Assembly (NCBI RefSeq): GCF_002272745.1
Contig: NZ_NPBD01000002.1
Location: 372,001 to 436,000 of the forward strand
Direction: 5' to 3'
Origin: Terribacillus saccharophilus
GTDB taxonomy: Bacteria; Bacillota; Bacilli; Bacillales; Amphibacillaceae
Length of the DNA: 64,000 nucleotides
The notes beneath the pieces were generated by a model. That model was not told the origin of the DNA. It searched no databases and saw nothing but the letters and a program-made list of their open reading frames with translations. A program made the translations under genes and the position numbers. Shown here in pieces: positions 1 through 8,676 of this stretch (its first letter is position 1; each line of letters begins with the position of its first letter).

Positions 1-258
1 CAGAAGCATTGCAGAAGATGTATCATTTTGAGTCGTGTTAAACATAACGAGAGGTCGCAGTTTTTCCTTTCCTTCTTTACTGTCAACAACCACTACTCGC
101 CAAGGCTGAAGATTAGCCGATGAAGGTGCGGATGATGCTTCTTCAATTATCTTCATCATCTCTTCTTTAGGAATCTTGTAATCTGGCTGATAGGCACGAA
201 CAGATCGGCGGCCTTTTATTATTTGGCTAAAATCGTTTTGATTTATATTTGTCGTCAA
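1..258 (-). CDS. Nitroreductase family protein (N-terminal part, runs off the window)
   Basis: This is the first 86 codons of a minus-strand gene that continues beyond base 1. It opens at TTG (complement of 256-258) behind an AAGGGG ribosome binding site at 265-270. The N-terminus carries the nitroreductase signature: a KGRRSVRAY segment near residue 15-23, followed by an EEASSAPSSANLQPW stretch near 43-57, the FMN-contacting region of the family. Members are FMN-dependent NAD(P)H oxidoreductases acting on nitroaromatics, quinones or flavins; the substrate cannot be told from this fragment. It is divergent from the MerR-type regulator starting at 371, with only about 110 bases between, so the regulator may control it. 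The family is clear, the subfamily is not. Confidence 0.8.
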   Translation of the reverse strand, partial: MTTNINQNDFSQIIKGRRSVRAYQPDYKIPKEEMMKIIEEASSAPSSANLQPWRVVVVDSKEGKEKLRPLVMFNTTQNDTSSAMLL

Positions 259-370
259 ATGGATAACCCCTTATTTTTTATTAGTGAAATCATGCTCTGC
301 AGGATACTCACAACAAATATGTTAAACTATAAACCATACTTCATAGCAATAAGAAAAGAGGTGCTTTTTT

Positions 371-736
371 TTGAAAATTAGTGAGGTGGCAAAACTTCTT
401 GATTTGCCAATATCAACAATACGCTATTACGAGAAAATGGGTGTCCTTCCAGATGATCTCATACTAAGAGATAAGAATAAGTATCGCGTTTATACTTTAG
501 ACAGTATTAATTACTTACGTGTTTTAAAAGCAGTTTTAGATGCTGGGTTTTCTATTAGTGAGGTTAAAAATATGATTTCTATAAATGGTATATCAGATAA
601 TCTACTAAAAGATTTACTTGAAACGAAAATCTTAGAGATTGAAGATACTGAGAGAGAATTAGAAAAATCTAAAAAATATCTTCAAGATTTACTTACTGAT
701 GATATTTCATGTGAACATGGATTTGGAAGACCTTAG
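371..736 (+). CDS. MerR-family transcriptional regulator
   Basis: A 121-residue DNA-binding regulator starting at TTG behind GAGGTG. Residues 1-70 form the MerR winged helix: KISEVAKLLDLPISTIRYYE is the typical helix-turn-helix opening, followed by the RVYTLDSINYLRVLKAVLDAGFS-like second helix pair. Residues 75-112 form a charged dimerisation coiled coil (ILEIEDTERELEKSKKYLQD). The C-terminal effector segment is very short and has a single cysteine (in DISCEHGF), so it does not look like a classical metal sensor. MerR proteins usually bind a dyad in an overlong spacer of a target promoter and activate by twisting it. The likely target is the divergent nitroreductase and itself; effector unknown. 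The gene is visibly AT-rich. Confidence 0.85.
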   Translation: MKISEVAKLLDLPISTIRYYEKMGVLPDDLILRDKNKYRVYTLDSINYLRVLKAVLDAGFSISEVKNMISINGISDNLLKDLLETKILEIEDTERELEKSKKYLQDLLTDDISCEHGFGRP

Positions 737-746
737 TTATTATGTT

Positions 747-768
747 TCGTCATTTCATAATATGACGA
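747..768. terminator. Possible weak hairpin after the MerR gene
   Basis: A seven-base stem TCGTCAT/ATGACGA with an eight-base loop lies 11 bases after the MerR stop. It has no real U-tract, so termination efficiency is doubtful. The rest of 769-865 shows nothing recognisable. Confidence 0.3.
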
Positions 769-865
769 TTCGATAGGTGAAAAAAGAAGAGACATATTTA
801 TATGCTCTACTAAATGTGTTTTAATATTGGGAATCTCGAAGTGCTAAACAAAAAGGAGATAAAAT

Positions 866-1180
866 TTATATGTCTTTTCCAATCATCTCCTGAAGTTGCT
901 TAAATGCTTCTTCGTTCCTTTTGTAGTACGTAAATTTACCATGCCGCTGGGCGGTTTCGAGACCAGCTCGATTCAGAAGGGAAAGATGCTGAGAAGCCGT
1001 AGATTGTGTAACATTCAATTTCTCGTGAAATTGTGTCACACACACACCTGATTTACTAAAGTCACTCACTTCCACGGGTTGAGGCGAAAAGTGTTTCTCA
1101 GGTTCTTTTAACCATTCTAAAATTTGGAGTCTTGTTTCATTAGACAACGCTTTAAAAATCTCTACAGGTTTCATAAACAT
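866..1180 (-). CDS. ArsR-family winged-helix regulator
   Basis: A 104-residue ArsR/SmtB-type repressor. I place the start at the ATG complementary to 1178-1180 because AAGGACG lies 10 bases upstream. The frame remains open 26 codons further upstream, but no ribosome site supports that longer form. The core reads KPVEIFKALSNETRLQILEWL (helices 1-2), then LNVTQSTASQHLSLLNRAGL (recognition helix, residues about 57-76) and a KFTYYKRNEE wing. A 20-residue insertion with one cysteine (SGVCVTQF) precedes the recognition helix. A CVC-type metal site is not present, so sensing of a non-metal signal, or of metal at another site, is possible. No target gene is adjacent: upstream is the gene-poor stretch 1181-1740, which may once have held its partner. 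Confidence 0.85.
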   Translation of the reverse strand: MFMKPVEIFKALSNETRLQILEWLKEPEKHFSPQPVEVSDFSKSGVCVTQFHEKLNVTQSTASQHLSLLNRAGLETAQRHGKFTYYKRNEEAFKQLQEMIGKDI

Positions 1181-1299
1181 AATTATAAATCGTCCTTTCG
1201 GCGATATGTCAAATAAACAGGGGAACCGATTCAGGTGAAGGTTATTGTACAAAACCATAGAACATTGAATGCCCTATGGTTTTATAAAATAAACAGCTG

Positions 1300-1452
1300 T
1301 TATTTAACTTTAGATGTCTCGCCATCTGCAAGGTCCACTTCAACGATGAATAAGTCTTTGTCTGTTGTACGAGAAGGGAATCTTTCAGTTAGGATCATTG
1401 AATGATGTAGAGAGTAAAAGGAAAAGTTGAAGATTGGAGAATAAAAATCTTA
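1300..1452 (-). pseudogene. Possible C-terminal remnant of a lost gene
   Basis: On the minus strand an open frame runs from just after a stop at about 1453 down to a TAA at 1300-1302. It ends in a protein-like tail, LTERFPSRTTDKDLFIVEVD and then LADGETSKVK. There is no start codon with a ribosome site and no recognisable N-terminal domain, so this reads as the last 30-45 residues of a gene whose front is gone. It lies directly upstream of the ArsR gene on the same strand, the usual place for an ArsR partner gene. I do not recognise the family. It may also be a chance open frame. Confidence 0.3.
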
Positions 1453-1607
1453 ATTGCCGTGAAAAGCAAAAGTTAAGAGTGTTAGTAGAGAAACTTCGGA
1501 ACGCAAGTACGGTAAGGGAAGTTGTCGAGTATGAAAATCAAATCAACAGTTTACTGAACCGGTCTAGTACGAGGGTGCTTTTGAGAAGACGTATTAAACC
1601 TCTATAA
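1434..1607 (+). CDS. Possible small basic protein, 57 residues
   Basis: A short plus-strand frame from TTG (1434) to TAA (1605-1607). The predicted protein is helical and charged, with segments such as NCREKQKLRVLVEKLRNAST, REVVEYENQINSLLNRSS and a strongly basic tail (LLRRRIKPL). The composition is protein-like and resembles small helical hypothetical proteins of Bacillaceae, though I cannot name a family. The ribosome site is weak (AAAGGAAAAG, about 12 bases upstream). It overlaps the minus-strand remnant by a few codons. The stretch from 1608 to the riboswitch at 1766 shows no other gene. Confidence 0.35.
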   Translation: MENKNLNCREKQKLRVLVEKLRNASTVREVVEYENQINSLLNRSSTRVLLRRRIKPL

Positions 1608-1765
1608 ACAGCAATTTTGAATGAGTATAAAAGAGGGATGTTTACTATGTAGTTGCTTTTCTAATAAGGAGATATAGAGAAAGCAATATCGAGGATTTCT
1701 AAAACTATTGATAAAAGAATAGGAGATGTGTATAATCCTACTTATTGTGAAAAAAATATTCTTTT

Positions 1766-1876
1766 CTTCTTATTTAGAGAGATGGAGGGACTGGCCCGAA
1801 GAAATCTCGGCAGCGGAACTTATGTGATTAAGTTGCTGTGCCAAATCCAGCAAGCTGCGGCTTGATAGATAAGGAG
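1766..1876 (+). promoter_or_regulatory. SAM-I (S-box) riboswitch aptamer
   Basis: The block GATGGAGGGACTGGCCC at 1781-1797, then GAAATCTCGGCAGC, GTGCCAAATCCAGCA and a closing GATAAGGAG, is the conserved S-box core. Helix P1 forms between CTTCTTAT (1766-1773) and ATAAGGAG (1869-1876). The same 3' P1 strand can alternatively pair with TCTTCTTA at about 1898-1904, the left arm of the following terminator, which is the antiterminator arrangement. S-box RNAs bind S-adenosylmethionine and switch off methionine or cysteine genes when SAM is plentiful. Here the target is the transporter at 1959. Confidence 0.95.
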
Positions 1877-1894
1877 CGTTTTATAGATATAAAG

Positions 1895-1930
1895 CCTCTT
1901 CTTATGGATTTAAGATGAGGGTTTTTTTTT
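1895..1930 (+). terminator. S-box expression-platform terminator
   Basis: Arms CCTCTTCTTA (1895-1904) and TAAGATGAGG (1911-1920), one mismatch, loop TGGATT, followed by a run of nine T at 1922-1930. It lies 19 bases beyond the aptamer and before the transporter start, so SAM binding should favour this stem and stop transcription. Confidence 0.9.
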
Positions 1931-1958
1931 GCCGTAAAACAAAATCAGAGGTGGAACA

Positions 1959-3248
1959 ATGAAGAAAGCAAATCCATGGGCTCTCATCCCATTTATTGTT
2001 TTTCTAGTTTTATTTATTGGATCAGGAATTATCACAGGAGATTTTTATAACTTTCCGGTCATAGTAGCAATCACAATATCAGCGGGTGTAGCTTTGTCAA
2101 TGAACCGAAGAGAATCTCTTACTAAAAAGGTTGATATTTTCTGCAAAGGAGCAGGTAATGCCAATGTAATGCTTATGGTGATTATTTTTATCTTAGCAGG
2201 AGCATTTTCTGAAGTGGCGAAGGGCATGGGAGCAGTAGAGTCTGCTGTAAACCTTACTACCTCAGTAGTACCGCAAAACTTACTAGTTGTTGGCCTATTT
2301 GTCATTGCCTGCTTTATTTCTTTGTCGATGGGGACATCGGTTGGATCAATTGTTGCTCTTGCTCCAATTGGTGTAGGGATTAGCGATCAAACCGGTCTTT
2401 CGATGGCTTTGGTAATGGGAGCAATAGTTGGTGGTTCGATGTTCGGTGATAATCTATCTTTCATATCAGACACAACGATAACTGCCGTTCGTACGCAAGG
2501 CGCACAGATGAAAGATAAATTTAAAGTTAATTTTTGGATTGTGTTACCGGCAGCTATTGTAACTTGCATCATTTTAGGATTCATTGCAATGGGTGAATCA
2601 GCTCAAGTGGAGCACATAAGCTATAATTGGATAAAGATAATTCCTTACGTTCTAGTTATAGTTTTTGCTTTAATTGGTATGAACGTCTTCCTCGTACTGG
2701 TTTTGGGAATTGTTCTCGCGGGAGCTGTTGGCTTGATAGATGGCAGCTATCATTTCATGAGCCTGATGCAACATATTGGTGATGGAATGGCAGGTATGTA
2801 TGAAATTGCCTTCCTTGCAATATTAATAGCTGGAATGGTAGAGATAATTAAGTTTAATGGAGGAATCGACTATATTCTGCACCTAGCAACGCGAAGAATT
2901 AAAACGAAAAAGGGTGCCGAATTTAGTATCGCCGGACTTGTGAGTCTAACTGATATATCAACTGCTAATAACACGATTTCCATATTAATTACTGGTCCGC
3001 TAGCTAAGAATATTGCAGATCAGTATGGAATAGAGCCGAGAAAATCAGCTAGTATATTAGATCTTTTCTCTTGCTCAATCCAGGGTCTTTTGCCATACGG
3101 AGCTCAATTATTGACTGCAGCAACCGTAGCAGGAATATCGCCAATCAGTATTATCCCATACAGCTTTTATCCAATCATGATAGGGATTTGTGGTATTATT
3201 GCCATTTTAATTGGATATCCGAAGAAGAAAAATACTTCGGAAGAATGA
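1959..3248 (+). CDS. metT: NhaC-family Na+/H+-antiporter-like transporter, probable methionine importer
   Basis: A 429-residue integral membrane protein with about 11-12 hydrophobic helices, beginning MKKANPWALIPFIVFLVLF behind AGAGGTGG. It belongs to the NhaC/ArsB superfamily of ion-coupled carriers. The glycine/serine-rich re-entrant region MGTSVGSIVALAPIGVGIS, the VGGSMFGDNLSFISDTT loop and the C-terminal LLPYGAQLLTAA segment are typical. Carriers of this family lying behind S-box riboswitches were predicted by comparative genomics to import methionine (MetT), and the SAM riboswitch just upstream supports that here. A sodium/proton antiporter role cannot be excluded from sequence alone. 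It is a single-gene unit, with no methionine biosynthesis gene nearby. The symbol rests on the riboswitch linkage rather than on residues I can point to. Confidence 0.8.
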   Translation: MKKANPWALIPFIVFLVLFIGSGIITGDFYNFPVIVAITISAGVALSMNRRESLTKKVDIFCKGAGNANVMLMVIIFILAGAFSEVAKGMGAVESAVNLTTSVVPQNLLVVGLFVIACFISLSMGTSVGSIVALAPIGVGISDQTGLSMALVMGAIVGGSMFGDNLSFISDTTITAVRTQGAQMKDKFKVNFWIVLPAAIVTCIILGFIAMGESAQVEHISYNWIKIIPYVLVIVFALIGMNVFLVLVLGIVLAGAVGLIDGSYHFMSLMQHIGDGMAGMYEIAFLAILIAGMVEIIKFNGGIDYILHLATRRIKTKKGAEFSIAGLVSLTDISTANNTISILITGPLAKNIADQYGIEPRKSASILDLFSCSIQGLLPYGAQLLTAATVAGISPISIIPYSFYPIMIGICGIIAILIGYPKKKNTSEE

Positions 3249-3456
3249 CTTTTCTTCAGTTCTCCATAAGAGCATAATGTGCATTAATTTAACTTTCTTC
3301 TAGTATGGAAATAGAAACAATTTCGGAACAAGCGGAATTGTGATACCGCATACTAGCGTAGTGGTTAAAAATTGGTACTACCTAATAAAAATATACAAGG
3401 AAGACTTTACTAAGAGTGATGACAACAACAAAACTTCAATAGTATTCAGTATAAAT

Positions 3457-3494
3457 GAAAAAACAGCTGCATCCTTGGGAGCAGCTGTTTTTTC
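3457..3494. terminator. Bidirectional terminator between metT-like gene and hisJ
   Basis: A perfect 14-base stem: GAAAAAACAGCTGC (3457-3470) against GCAGCTGTTTTTTC (3481-3494), with a 10-base loop and A/T runs on both flanks. It serves both converging units. The 208 bases between the transporter stop and this hairpin contain nothing I recognise. Confidence 0.85.
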
Positions 3495-3496
3495 AT

Positions 3497-4324
3497 TTAT
3501 AAAGTTAACCTCTGCGGAAGATGGAGAGAATAATCAGATAAATATTCAAAACCCTTACCAATTCCTCCAGCCGCATGACTGTCTGAACCAGGAACGAGTG
3601 GAATTCCCGTCTTTGCTGCGTACGCTATAAGCTCAGCTGGTGGATAGATTTCTTTACAAAATGGTTTATAAAGACCAGCGGTATTCACATCGAGTTCGTA
3701 ACCTTTATTCTTAATAAGATCCAGAAGCAGATGCTGTTCCTTTGAAAAGTCAGCTGGTTTCGGATAAGCAAGCTGGAATTTCTGAACTAAAGTGATGTGA
3801 CCAATACGTTTAGGTTTGAAGTGGCCGAGATCAGCTTCAACTGAAGCCTGCAGACTGCCATAATAAGCTTTATACAATGGAGTCAGTCCGCCAAACGCAT
3901 CAGCAGCTCGTTCAAATTCCTCTTCACTGTAATCAATACAGAAGAAAGACTTATCCGGCGCTTGCAGCATGTGAACAGAAAGTATACCATCATCCATTTC
4001 CGGACCGTACATATCAAGGAAAGTTTGTGTTTCTTGTTCGTAGCCTCTGATATAATCAACTTCAAAGCCGATATTTATCTGCAGATCATTTTTATATTGT
4101 TTTTGCAGCGCTTTTCCTTCCATTACATAAGCTTCCACCTTGTTTCGATCCATGGTGCTGTCACGATGTGGAGCAGGATCTGTAAAACTTTCCGGGAGCG
4201 GAGCATGTTCTGTAAATGATAAATGGGTAAACCCTTTTTCGATTGCCTGCAGGACGTAAGCTTCCATTTTATCGTCTGCGCCGTGCTGGCAATACTGGGT
4301 ATGTACGTGAAAATCTCCTAGCAT
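3497..4324 (-). CDS. hisJ: Histidinol-phosphatase, PHP family
   Basis: A 275-residue PHP-domain phosphatase that removes phosphate from L-histidinol phosphate, the eighth step of histidine synthesis, in the cytoplasm. The metal-binding motifs are visible: DFHVHTQYCQHG at residues 4-15, FTEHAPLPESF near 37-47, GFEVDYI near 87-93, and a C-terminal PGSDSHAA motif near 245-252. Length is as expected for Bacillus HisJ (about 268). It sits back to back with hisZ, about 120 bases apart, so the phosphatase that is unlinked in some relatives is here next to the operon it serves. The ribosome site is GAAAGGAGC ahead of ATG. Confidence 0.93.
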   Translation of the reverse strand: MLGDFHVHTQYCQHGADDKMEAYVLQAIEKGFTHLSFTEHAPLPESFTDPAPHRDSTMDRNKVEAYVMEGKALQKQYKNDLQINIGFEVDYIRGYEQETQTFLDMYGPEMDDGILSVHMLQAPDKSFFCIDYSEEEFERAADAFGGLTPLYKAYYGSLQASVEADLGHFKPKRIGHITLVQKFQLAYPKPADFSKEQHLLLDLIKNKGYELDVNTAGLYKPFCKEIYPPAELIAYAAKTGIPLVPGSDSHAAGGIGKGFEYLSDYSLHLPQRLTL

Positions 4325-4408
4325 ATGCTTGCTCCTTTCGTTATGTGTTGACGTAAGTATCTCATTATGTTAAATTCAAATCAATAGAAATCCTTTATCT
4401 GAGTAAAG

Positions 4409-4417
4409 TGGTAGAAT
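4409..4417 (+). promoter_or_regulatory. Possible extended -10 promoter of the his operon
   Basis: TGGTAGAAT is a TGn-extended -10 hexamer 27 bases before the hisZ start. No good -35 hexamer sits 17 bases upstream, which extended -10 promoters tolerate. No T-box or other leader structure is present between hisJ and hisZ. Confidence 0.4.
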
Positions 4418-4444
4418 GATAAAGAGAGAATCGGAGGGTTATAG

Positions 4445-5563
4445 ATGTTCTTACCAGCAGGAAGCCGTGATTTGACAGGTCGACAACTTGTCAATCGTGT
4501 AGCTATATATGAAAAGTTCCAGTCTGTCGTGAATTTACGAAATTATCAAGCGATTGAAACGCCTGTGATTGAGTATAGCACAACATTTACCAATCCATAT
4601 GCCGGTATGACACTTAAAAAGATGCTTAAATGGTTCGATGAAGAAGGGGAGATCGAAGTATTGCGTCCGGATTGGACGATTGCTGTTGCTCGTGCCCTTG
4701 CGAATCAGCAGTCGGATCAGCAGAAATGGGCTTATGCCGGATCTGTATTCAAAAAAGATCATGCAGGTGTCGAAAGCCATCAGGCTGGCATCGAAATCAT
4801 CCGGACACCAGGTCTATATGGGGAATATGAAAGCCTGTTTACGGCTGTCCGCTTCCTGCGGGAACTCGGATTGCAGCAGTACAGCATCGAGCTTGGTCAT
4901 ACGGAAATCTTCGAGACATTCATTGCATCTCTAGAACTTGATGAAGCTACAGCTTCTCAGATCAGACAGGCGATGCACGATAAGCGGAAGGATGAAGTAT
5001 ACCGTCTTGTGAAGGAAGCAGGAGATGAAGAGACAGCTGAAGCAGTGGCTGCATTAGCGGACGCATTCGGCGGAACAGCCATTTTAGATAAATTCGCTGG
5101 AGCGTGGGAAAATAACTCGAAATTACTACCTGTCATTAAAGAGCTGCAGCAGCTTGCGGCTGCCCTTGAAGAGCTTGGGCAGGATGTCATCGTTGACCTG
5201 GGCCGTGTAAAGCAGCTTCCATATTACAATGGCGCCATGTTCAGAGGGTTCCTGGCTGAAAGTGGGGCTGAATGCTTCTCTGGAGGCAGGTATGACGAGC
5301 TGTACGAACAGTTTGGCGGTAAGATGAGCGCTGTCGGCTTGGCATTTGATATGGATGTACTTGCGGCTGCTTTGTCGGCACCAGAAAATCAAGAACGCAT
5401 ATGCTTGCTGACGGATGAGCAAGGTCTGATCGCAGCTGAAGCGCTGCGTTATAAATACCCGGATGCAGTTGTAGACGTCAGGACAGAAGCAACAGCCGAA
5501 AATTATAATCGAGTTTATCAAGTGGTTCAGAGCGGAGAAGGATACGAGGTGGTCGAGAAATGA
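4445..5563 (+). CDS. hisZ: ATP phosphoribosyltransferase regulatory subunit HisZ
   Basis: A 372-residue paralogue of histidyl-tRNA synthetase that lacks aminoacylation activity. It assembles with the short-form HisG to give a histidine-feedback-inhibited hetero-octamer. The class II synthetase-like catalytic core runs from PAGSRDLTGRQLVNR at the N-terminus (motif 1 region follows at 40-60) through EVLRPDWTIAVARA near 76-89 to FSGGRYDELYEQFGG near 279-293. The last ~60 residues replace the anticodon-binding domain. Start ATG follows GGAGGG with good spacing. The stop overlaps the hisG start by four bases (ATGA), implying translational coupling, which suits subunits of one complex. Confidence 0.95.
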   Translation: MFLPAGSRDLTGRQLVNRVAIYEKFQSVVNLRNYQAIETPVIEYSTTFTNPYAGMTLKKMLKWFDEEGEIEVLRPDWTIAVARALANQQSDQQKWAYAGSVFKKDHAGVESHQAGIEIIRTPGLYGEYESLFTAVRFLRELGLQQYSIELGHTEIFETFIASLELDEATASQIRQAMHDKRKDEVYRLVKEAGDEETAEAVAALADAFGGTAILDKFAGAWENNSKLLPVIKELQQLAAALEELGQDVIVDLGRVKQLPYYNGAMFRGFLAESGAECFSGGRYDELYEQFGGKMSAVGLAFDMDVLAAALSAPENQERICLLTDEQGLIAAEALRYKYPDAVVDVRTEATAENYNRVYQVVQSGEGYEVVEK

Positions 5564-6180
5564 AACCAGTCATCGCATTAACGAAAGGTCGAGTCGAAAA
5601 GCAATTCCTCGCATATTTGGAGGAAAGAGGTATCGACAGCACGCCATTGGTGGAGAAAGGACGCAAGTTGAGCGTTGAAACGGATGAGGCGATCTATTTC
5701 TTCGCCAAAGGCGTAGATGTGACAACGTATGTACAGCATGGTATTGCCGACCTGGGAATCGTAGGAGAAGACATCATTGCTGAATTCCAGCCAGATGTAT
5801 TCAATCTCTTTCCATTACCCTTTGGTGCTTGTAAGATGGCTGTTGCTGCTGAAAAGGGAAAAGTTTGGCCGGATCGGAAGAAACGAATTGCCAGCAAGTA
5901 TACCAATATCACGAAGCAGTATTACTTAGAAAAAGGCGAGTCAGTCGATATTATCAAACTGGAAGGCTCCGTGGAATTGGCACCGCTCCTTGGATTGGCA
6001 GATGCCATTGTCGATATCGTCGAAACTGGCACAACCTTGAAAGAAAACGGTTTGGAAGTGATTGAAGATATCCAGCACTTTACAGCTAGAGTCATAGCAA
6101 ACCGTTCATCTTTAAAAATGAAACGCAATATCCTTCAGCCATACCTTTCTGTGCTACAGGAAGAGGTGGCGCAATCTTGA
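5560..6180 (+). CDS. hisG: ATP phosphoribosyltransferase catalytic subunit, short form
   Basis: The 206-residue short-form HisG, which condenses ATP and PRPP to phosphoribosyl-ATP, the committed step. It begins MKPVIALTKGRVEKQF. The ADLGIVGEDI motif (about residues 60-70) and the PRPP loop VDIVETGTTLKENGL (near 149-163) are present. The long-form C-terminal regulatory domain is absent, which is why hisZ is required and is encoded immediately upstream. The four-base overlap with hisZ and an overlap with hisD keep the ratio tight. Nothing unusual in length. Confidence 0.96.
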   Translation: MKPVIALTKGRVEKQFLAYLEERGIDSTPLVEKGRKLSVETDEAIYFFAKGVDVTTYVQHGIADLGIVGEDIIAEFQPDVFNLFPLPFGACKMAVAAEKGKVWPDRKKRIASKYTNITKQYYLEKGESVDIIKLEGSVELAPLLGLADAIVDIVETGTTLKENGLEVIEDIQHFTARVIANRSSLKMKRNILQPYLSVLQEEVAQS

Positions 6181-7451
6181 AAAAACTAACAAGCATGCAA
6201 TTCCTGGAACAGTTTTGCACCAGAAAAGCAGATAGCGGTTTCGAGCCCGAGGTGATTCAGTCTGTATCGGCTATTTTGAAAGATGTCCGGCTGGAAGGTG
6301 ATATCGCTGTCCGAAAATATACCGAGCAATTCGATGGTACGACAGCCGAACAGCTCCTTGTCTCAGAAGCTGAAATTGCAGAAGCAAAAGAAAAGGTGGC
6401 TCCTGAAACGGTGACAGCTTTACAGCAGGCAGCAGCCAATATCCGGGCGTTCCATGAGAAACAAGTCACAGCATCCAGAATCATGGCAGCTGAAAATGGA
6501 AAACAGCTCGGTCAGCTCGTTCTGCCAATGGAACGTATCGGCATTTACGTACCTGGCGGTAAAGCAGTGTATCCTTCTACGATTCTGATGAACGCTATTC
6601 CAGCACGGCTGGCAGGTGTGAAGGAAATCATTATGGTGACACCGGTGAAGAATAACGGTGAAATTGCTCCGGTTTTAGTAGCTGCAGCTGAAATAGCAGG
6701 GGTAGATAAAATTTACAAGATAGGCGGTGCCCAGGCAATTGGAGCCTTGGCATACGGAACAGAAAGCATCACGCCAGTCGACAAAATTGTCGGTCCTGGT
6801 AATGCATTTGTGGCTGCAGCAAAGATGCTCGTTTTCGGTCAAGTTGGAATCGACATGATTGCCGGTCCATCAGAGGTGGCAATCATAGCGGACGAAACAG
6901 CAGATCCTTGCTTTATCGCTGCTGACTTGTTGGCACAGGCAGAACATGATGAAAAAGCAAGAGTGGTTCTTTTGACAGAAAGCGAAGCACTGATTCAAGC
7001 AGTAGAAGCGGAGCTTGCAAGTCAGTTGGAGAAACTGCCACGTAAAGCAATTGCAACGGAAGCGATCAATGGCGATAGCGCACTAGTCTTAACAGAATCC
7101 GTGGAAGAAAGCTTTGAGTTGTCCAATGCGTTCGCTCCGGAACACTTGGAAATCCAGACAGCTGACCCGCTATCAACCTTAGGAAAAATAAAACATGCTG
7201 GATCAGTTTTCCTAGGTCCCTATGCTCCGACAGCACTTGGTGACTATTACGGAGGAACGAATCACGTACTGCCGACAAACGGTACAGCCAGATTCTCGTC
7301 TGGACTCAGCGTTGATGATTTTATTAAAAAAACGACTTACACATATTACGATAAACAAGCATTGCAGCAGGGCAGAAAGGCTATCACACAGCTGACTGAG
7401 GAAGAACAGCTGACTGGCCACGGTGATTCAATCAATATCCGGTTCAAATGA
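6177..7451 (+). CDS. hisD: Histidinol dehydrogenase
   Basis: A 424-residue zinc enzyme that carries out the two NAD-dependent oxidations from L-histidinol to L-histidine. Start is TTG at 6177, overlapping the hisG stop and preceded by AGAGGTGG. Motifs: [16 protein letters not shown] near 119-134, [14 protein letters not shown] near 202-215, [14 protein letters not shown] near 226-239, [11 protein letters not shown] with a zinc-binding Gln/His near 254-264, and [13 protein letters not shown] near 357-369. Full length for the family. The next gene's start lies within 20 bases of its stop. Confidence 0.96.
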   Translation: MKKLTSMQFLEQFCTRKADSGFEPEVIQSVSAILKDVRLEGDIAVRKYTEQFDGTTAEQLLVSEAEIAEAKEKVAPETVTALQQAAANIRAFHEKQVTASRIMAAENGKQLGQLVLPMERIGIYVPGGKAVYPSTILMNAIPARLAGVKEIIMVTPVKNNGEIAPVLVAAAEIAGVDKIYKIGGAQAIGALAYGTESITPVDKIVGPGNAFVAAAKMLVFGQVGIDMIAGPSEVAIIADETADPCFIAADLLAQAEHDEKARVVLLTESEALIQAVEAELASQLEKLPRKAIATEAINGDSALVLTESVEESFELSNAFAPEHLEIQTADPLSTLGKIKHAGSVFLGPYAPTALGDYYGGTNHVLPTNGTARFSSGLSVDDFIKKTTYTYYDKQALQQGRKAITQLTEEEQLTGHGDSINIRFK

Positions 7452-7468
7452 GACAGGGGGATGTAATA

Positions 7469-8056
7469 ATGCGTACAGCAGAAAAAGCTCGAAAAACATT
7501 CGAAACAGACATCAATATGCAAGTGAATCTGGATGATAACAGCAATATCTTAATCAATACAGGAGTCGGTTTCTTTGATCATATGCTGACACTGTTCGCA
7601 AGTCACGCTAGAATCGGGCTCGTGGTAGAAGCAAAGGGAGACTTACATATCGATAGTCACCATACCGTGGAGGATACCGGCATCGTGCTAGGTCAGCTGG
7701 TGAAAGAAGCACTTGGTACGAAAGAAGGTATCAATCGCTATGGCAATGCGTTTGTACCGATGGATGAAACATTAGGCTTTGTAGCCCTGGATATCAGCGG
7801 GCGTCCTTTCCTTGTGTTTGATGCGGAATTCGAAAATCCTAAACTGGGCAACTTTGATACAGAGCTGGTACGCGAATTTTTCCAAGCGTTTTCAGTACAC
7901 GCAGGTATCACACTGCATGCAAAGGTTCATTACGGATCCAATACGCATCACAAAGCGGAATCTTTGTTTAAAGCACTTGGCCAATCGCTGGCTGTTGCAA
8001 TTAAGGTGAATCCAGATATCAAAGGTGTCAACAGTACGAAAGGGATGATTGAATGA
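7469..8056 (+). CDS. hisB: Imidazoleglycerol-phosphate dehydratase
   Basis: A 195-residue monofunctional IGP dehydratase, which dehydrates imidazole glycerol phosphate to imidazole acetol phosphate using a di-manganese site. The repeated half-motifs are present: [13 protein letters not shown] near 35-47, [14 protein letters not shown] near 63-76, and the second-half [14 protein letters not shown] near 158-171. I chose ATG 7469 because AGGGGG lies 11-16 bases upstream and the resulting N-terminus [15 protein letters not shown] matches the family. An in-frame ATG at 7448 overlapping the hisD stop would add seven residues. The stop overlaps hisH by four bases. Confidence 0.95.
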   Translation: MRTAEKARKTFETDINMQVNLDDNSNILINTGVGFFDHMLTLFASHARIGLVVEAKGDLHIDSHHTVEDTGIVLGQLVKEALGTKEGINRYGNAFVPMDETLGFVALDISGRPFLVFDAEFENPKLGNFDTELVREFFQAFSVHAGITLHAKVHYGSNTHHKAESLFKALGQSLAVAIKVNPDIKGVNSTKGMIE

Positions 8057-8676
8057 TTGCAATCGTCGATTACGGCGTCGGTAATGTCGCGAGCGTTGCA
8101 AATGCCTGTAAACAGTTAAGATATGAAACGATCCTGACTGACAAAAAAGAAGAATTTGAGCAAGCAACACATATCATCCTGCCAGGTGTTGGATCATTCC
8201 GCGCTGCCATGGAGGAGATTGAGCGGCGGAACCTACGCGGACTGTTGTTAGAACTAGCTGCCCAAAAGCCTTTTATCGGCATTTGTGTCGGCATGCAGCT
8301 TTTATTTGAAAAAGGGTTCGAACATGGCGAAACAGAGGGATTGGGCCTCATTCCAGGAACTGTTGATAAGATAGAAACGACTCACTTGCTGCCTCATATC
8401 GGCTGGAATAGCTTAGAGGTAAGTGACAGCTTCCCGACATATAAAAAACATGACGGCAAGCATGTTTACTTTGTGCATAGCTACCAGGCGAACACACCCG
8501 AAGAATACATTGTTGCCAGCACGGAATATGGCACCCAAATTCCTGCTATCGTACAAAATGGGACTATTTGCGGTATTCAATTCCATCCGGAAAAAAGCGA
8601 AAAAGTAGGTCAGTTCCTTCTGCAGAGCGTGTTTGAAAGCAGTCAGCAAGCCTTTAGCAAGGAGGAAAGCATATGA
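8053..8676 (+). CDS. hisH: Imidazole glycerol phosphate synthase, glutaminase subunit
   Basis: A 207-residue class I glutamine amidotransferase that supplies ammonia through a tunnel to HisF. The nucleophile cysteine is residue 78 in [16 protein letters not shown]. The His-x-Glu of the triad is in [11 protein letters not shown] near residue 180. [11 protein letters not shown] near 43-53 is the oxyanion-hole region. In B. subtilis-type operons hisA lies between hisH and hisF; here the hisH stop overlaps the hisF start by four bases (ATGA), leaving no room for hisA. Confidence 0.95.
   Translation: MIAIVDYGVGNVASVANACKQLRYETILTDKKEEFEQATHIILPGVGSFRAAMEEIERRNLRGLLLELAAQKPFIGICVGMQLLFEKGFEHGETEGLGLIPGTVDKIETTHLLPHIGWNSLEVSDSFPTYKKHDGKHVYFVHSYQANTPEEYIVASTEYGTQIPAIVQNGTICGIQFHPEKSEKVGQFLLQSVFESSQQAFSKEESI

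Noticed and set aside
3340..3630. Open frame of 96 codons crossing the metT-hisJ gap
   Set aside because: It starts without a ribosome site, runs through the bidirectional terminator at 3457-3494 and into hisJ antisense; composition is not protein-like after the hairpin.
4371..4444. T-box or other leader in front of the his operon
   Set aside because: Only about 75 bases of non-coding sequence between hisJ region and hisZ and no T-box core or specifier stem visible.
7448..7468. Earlier ATG start for hisB
   Set aside because: It overlaps the hisD stop and lacks a ribosome site, while ATG 7469 has AGGGGG and gives the family-typical N-terminus.
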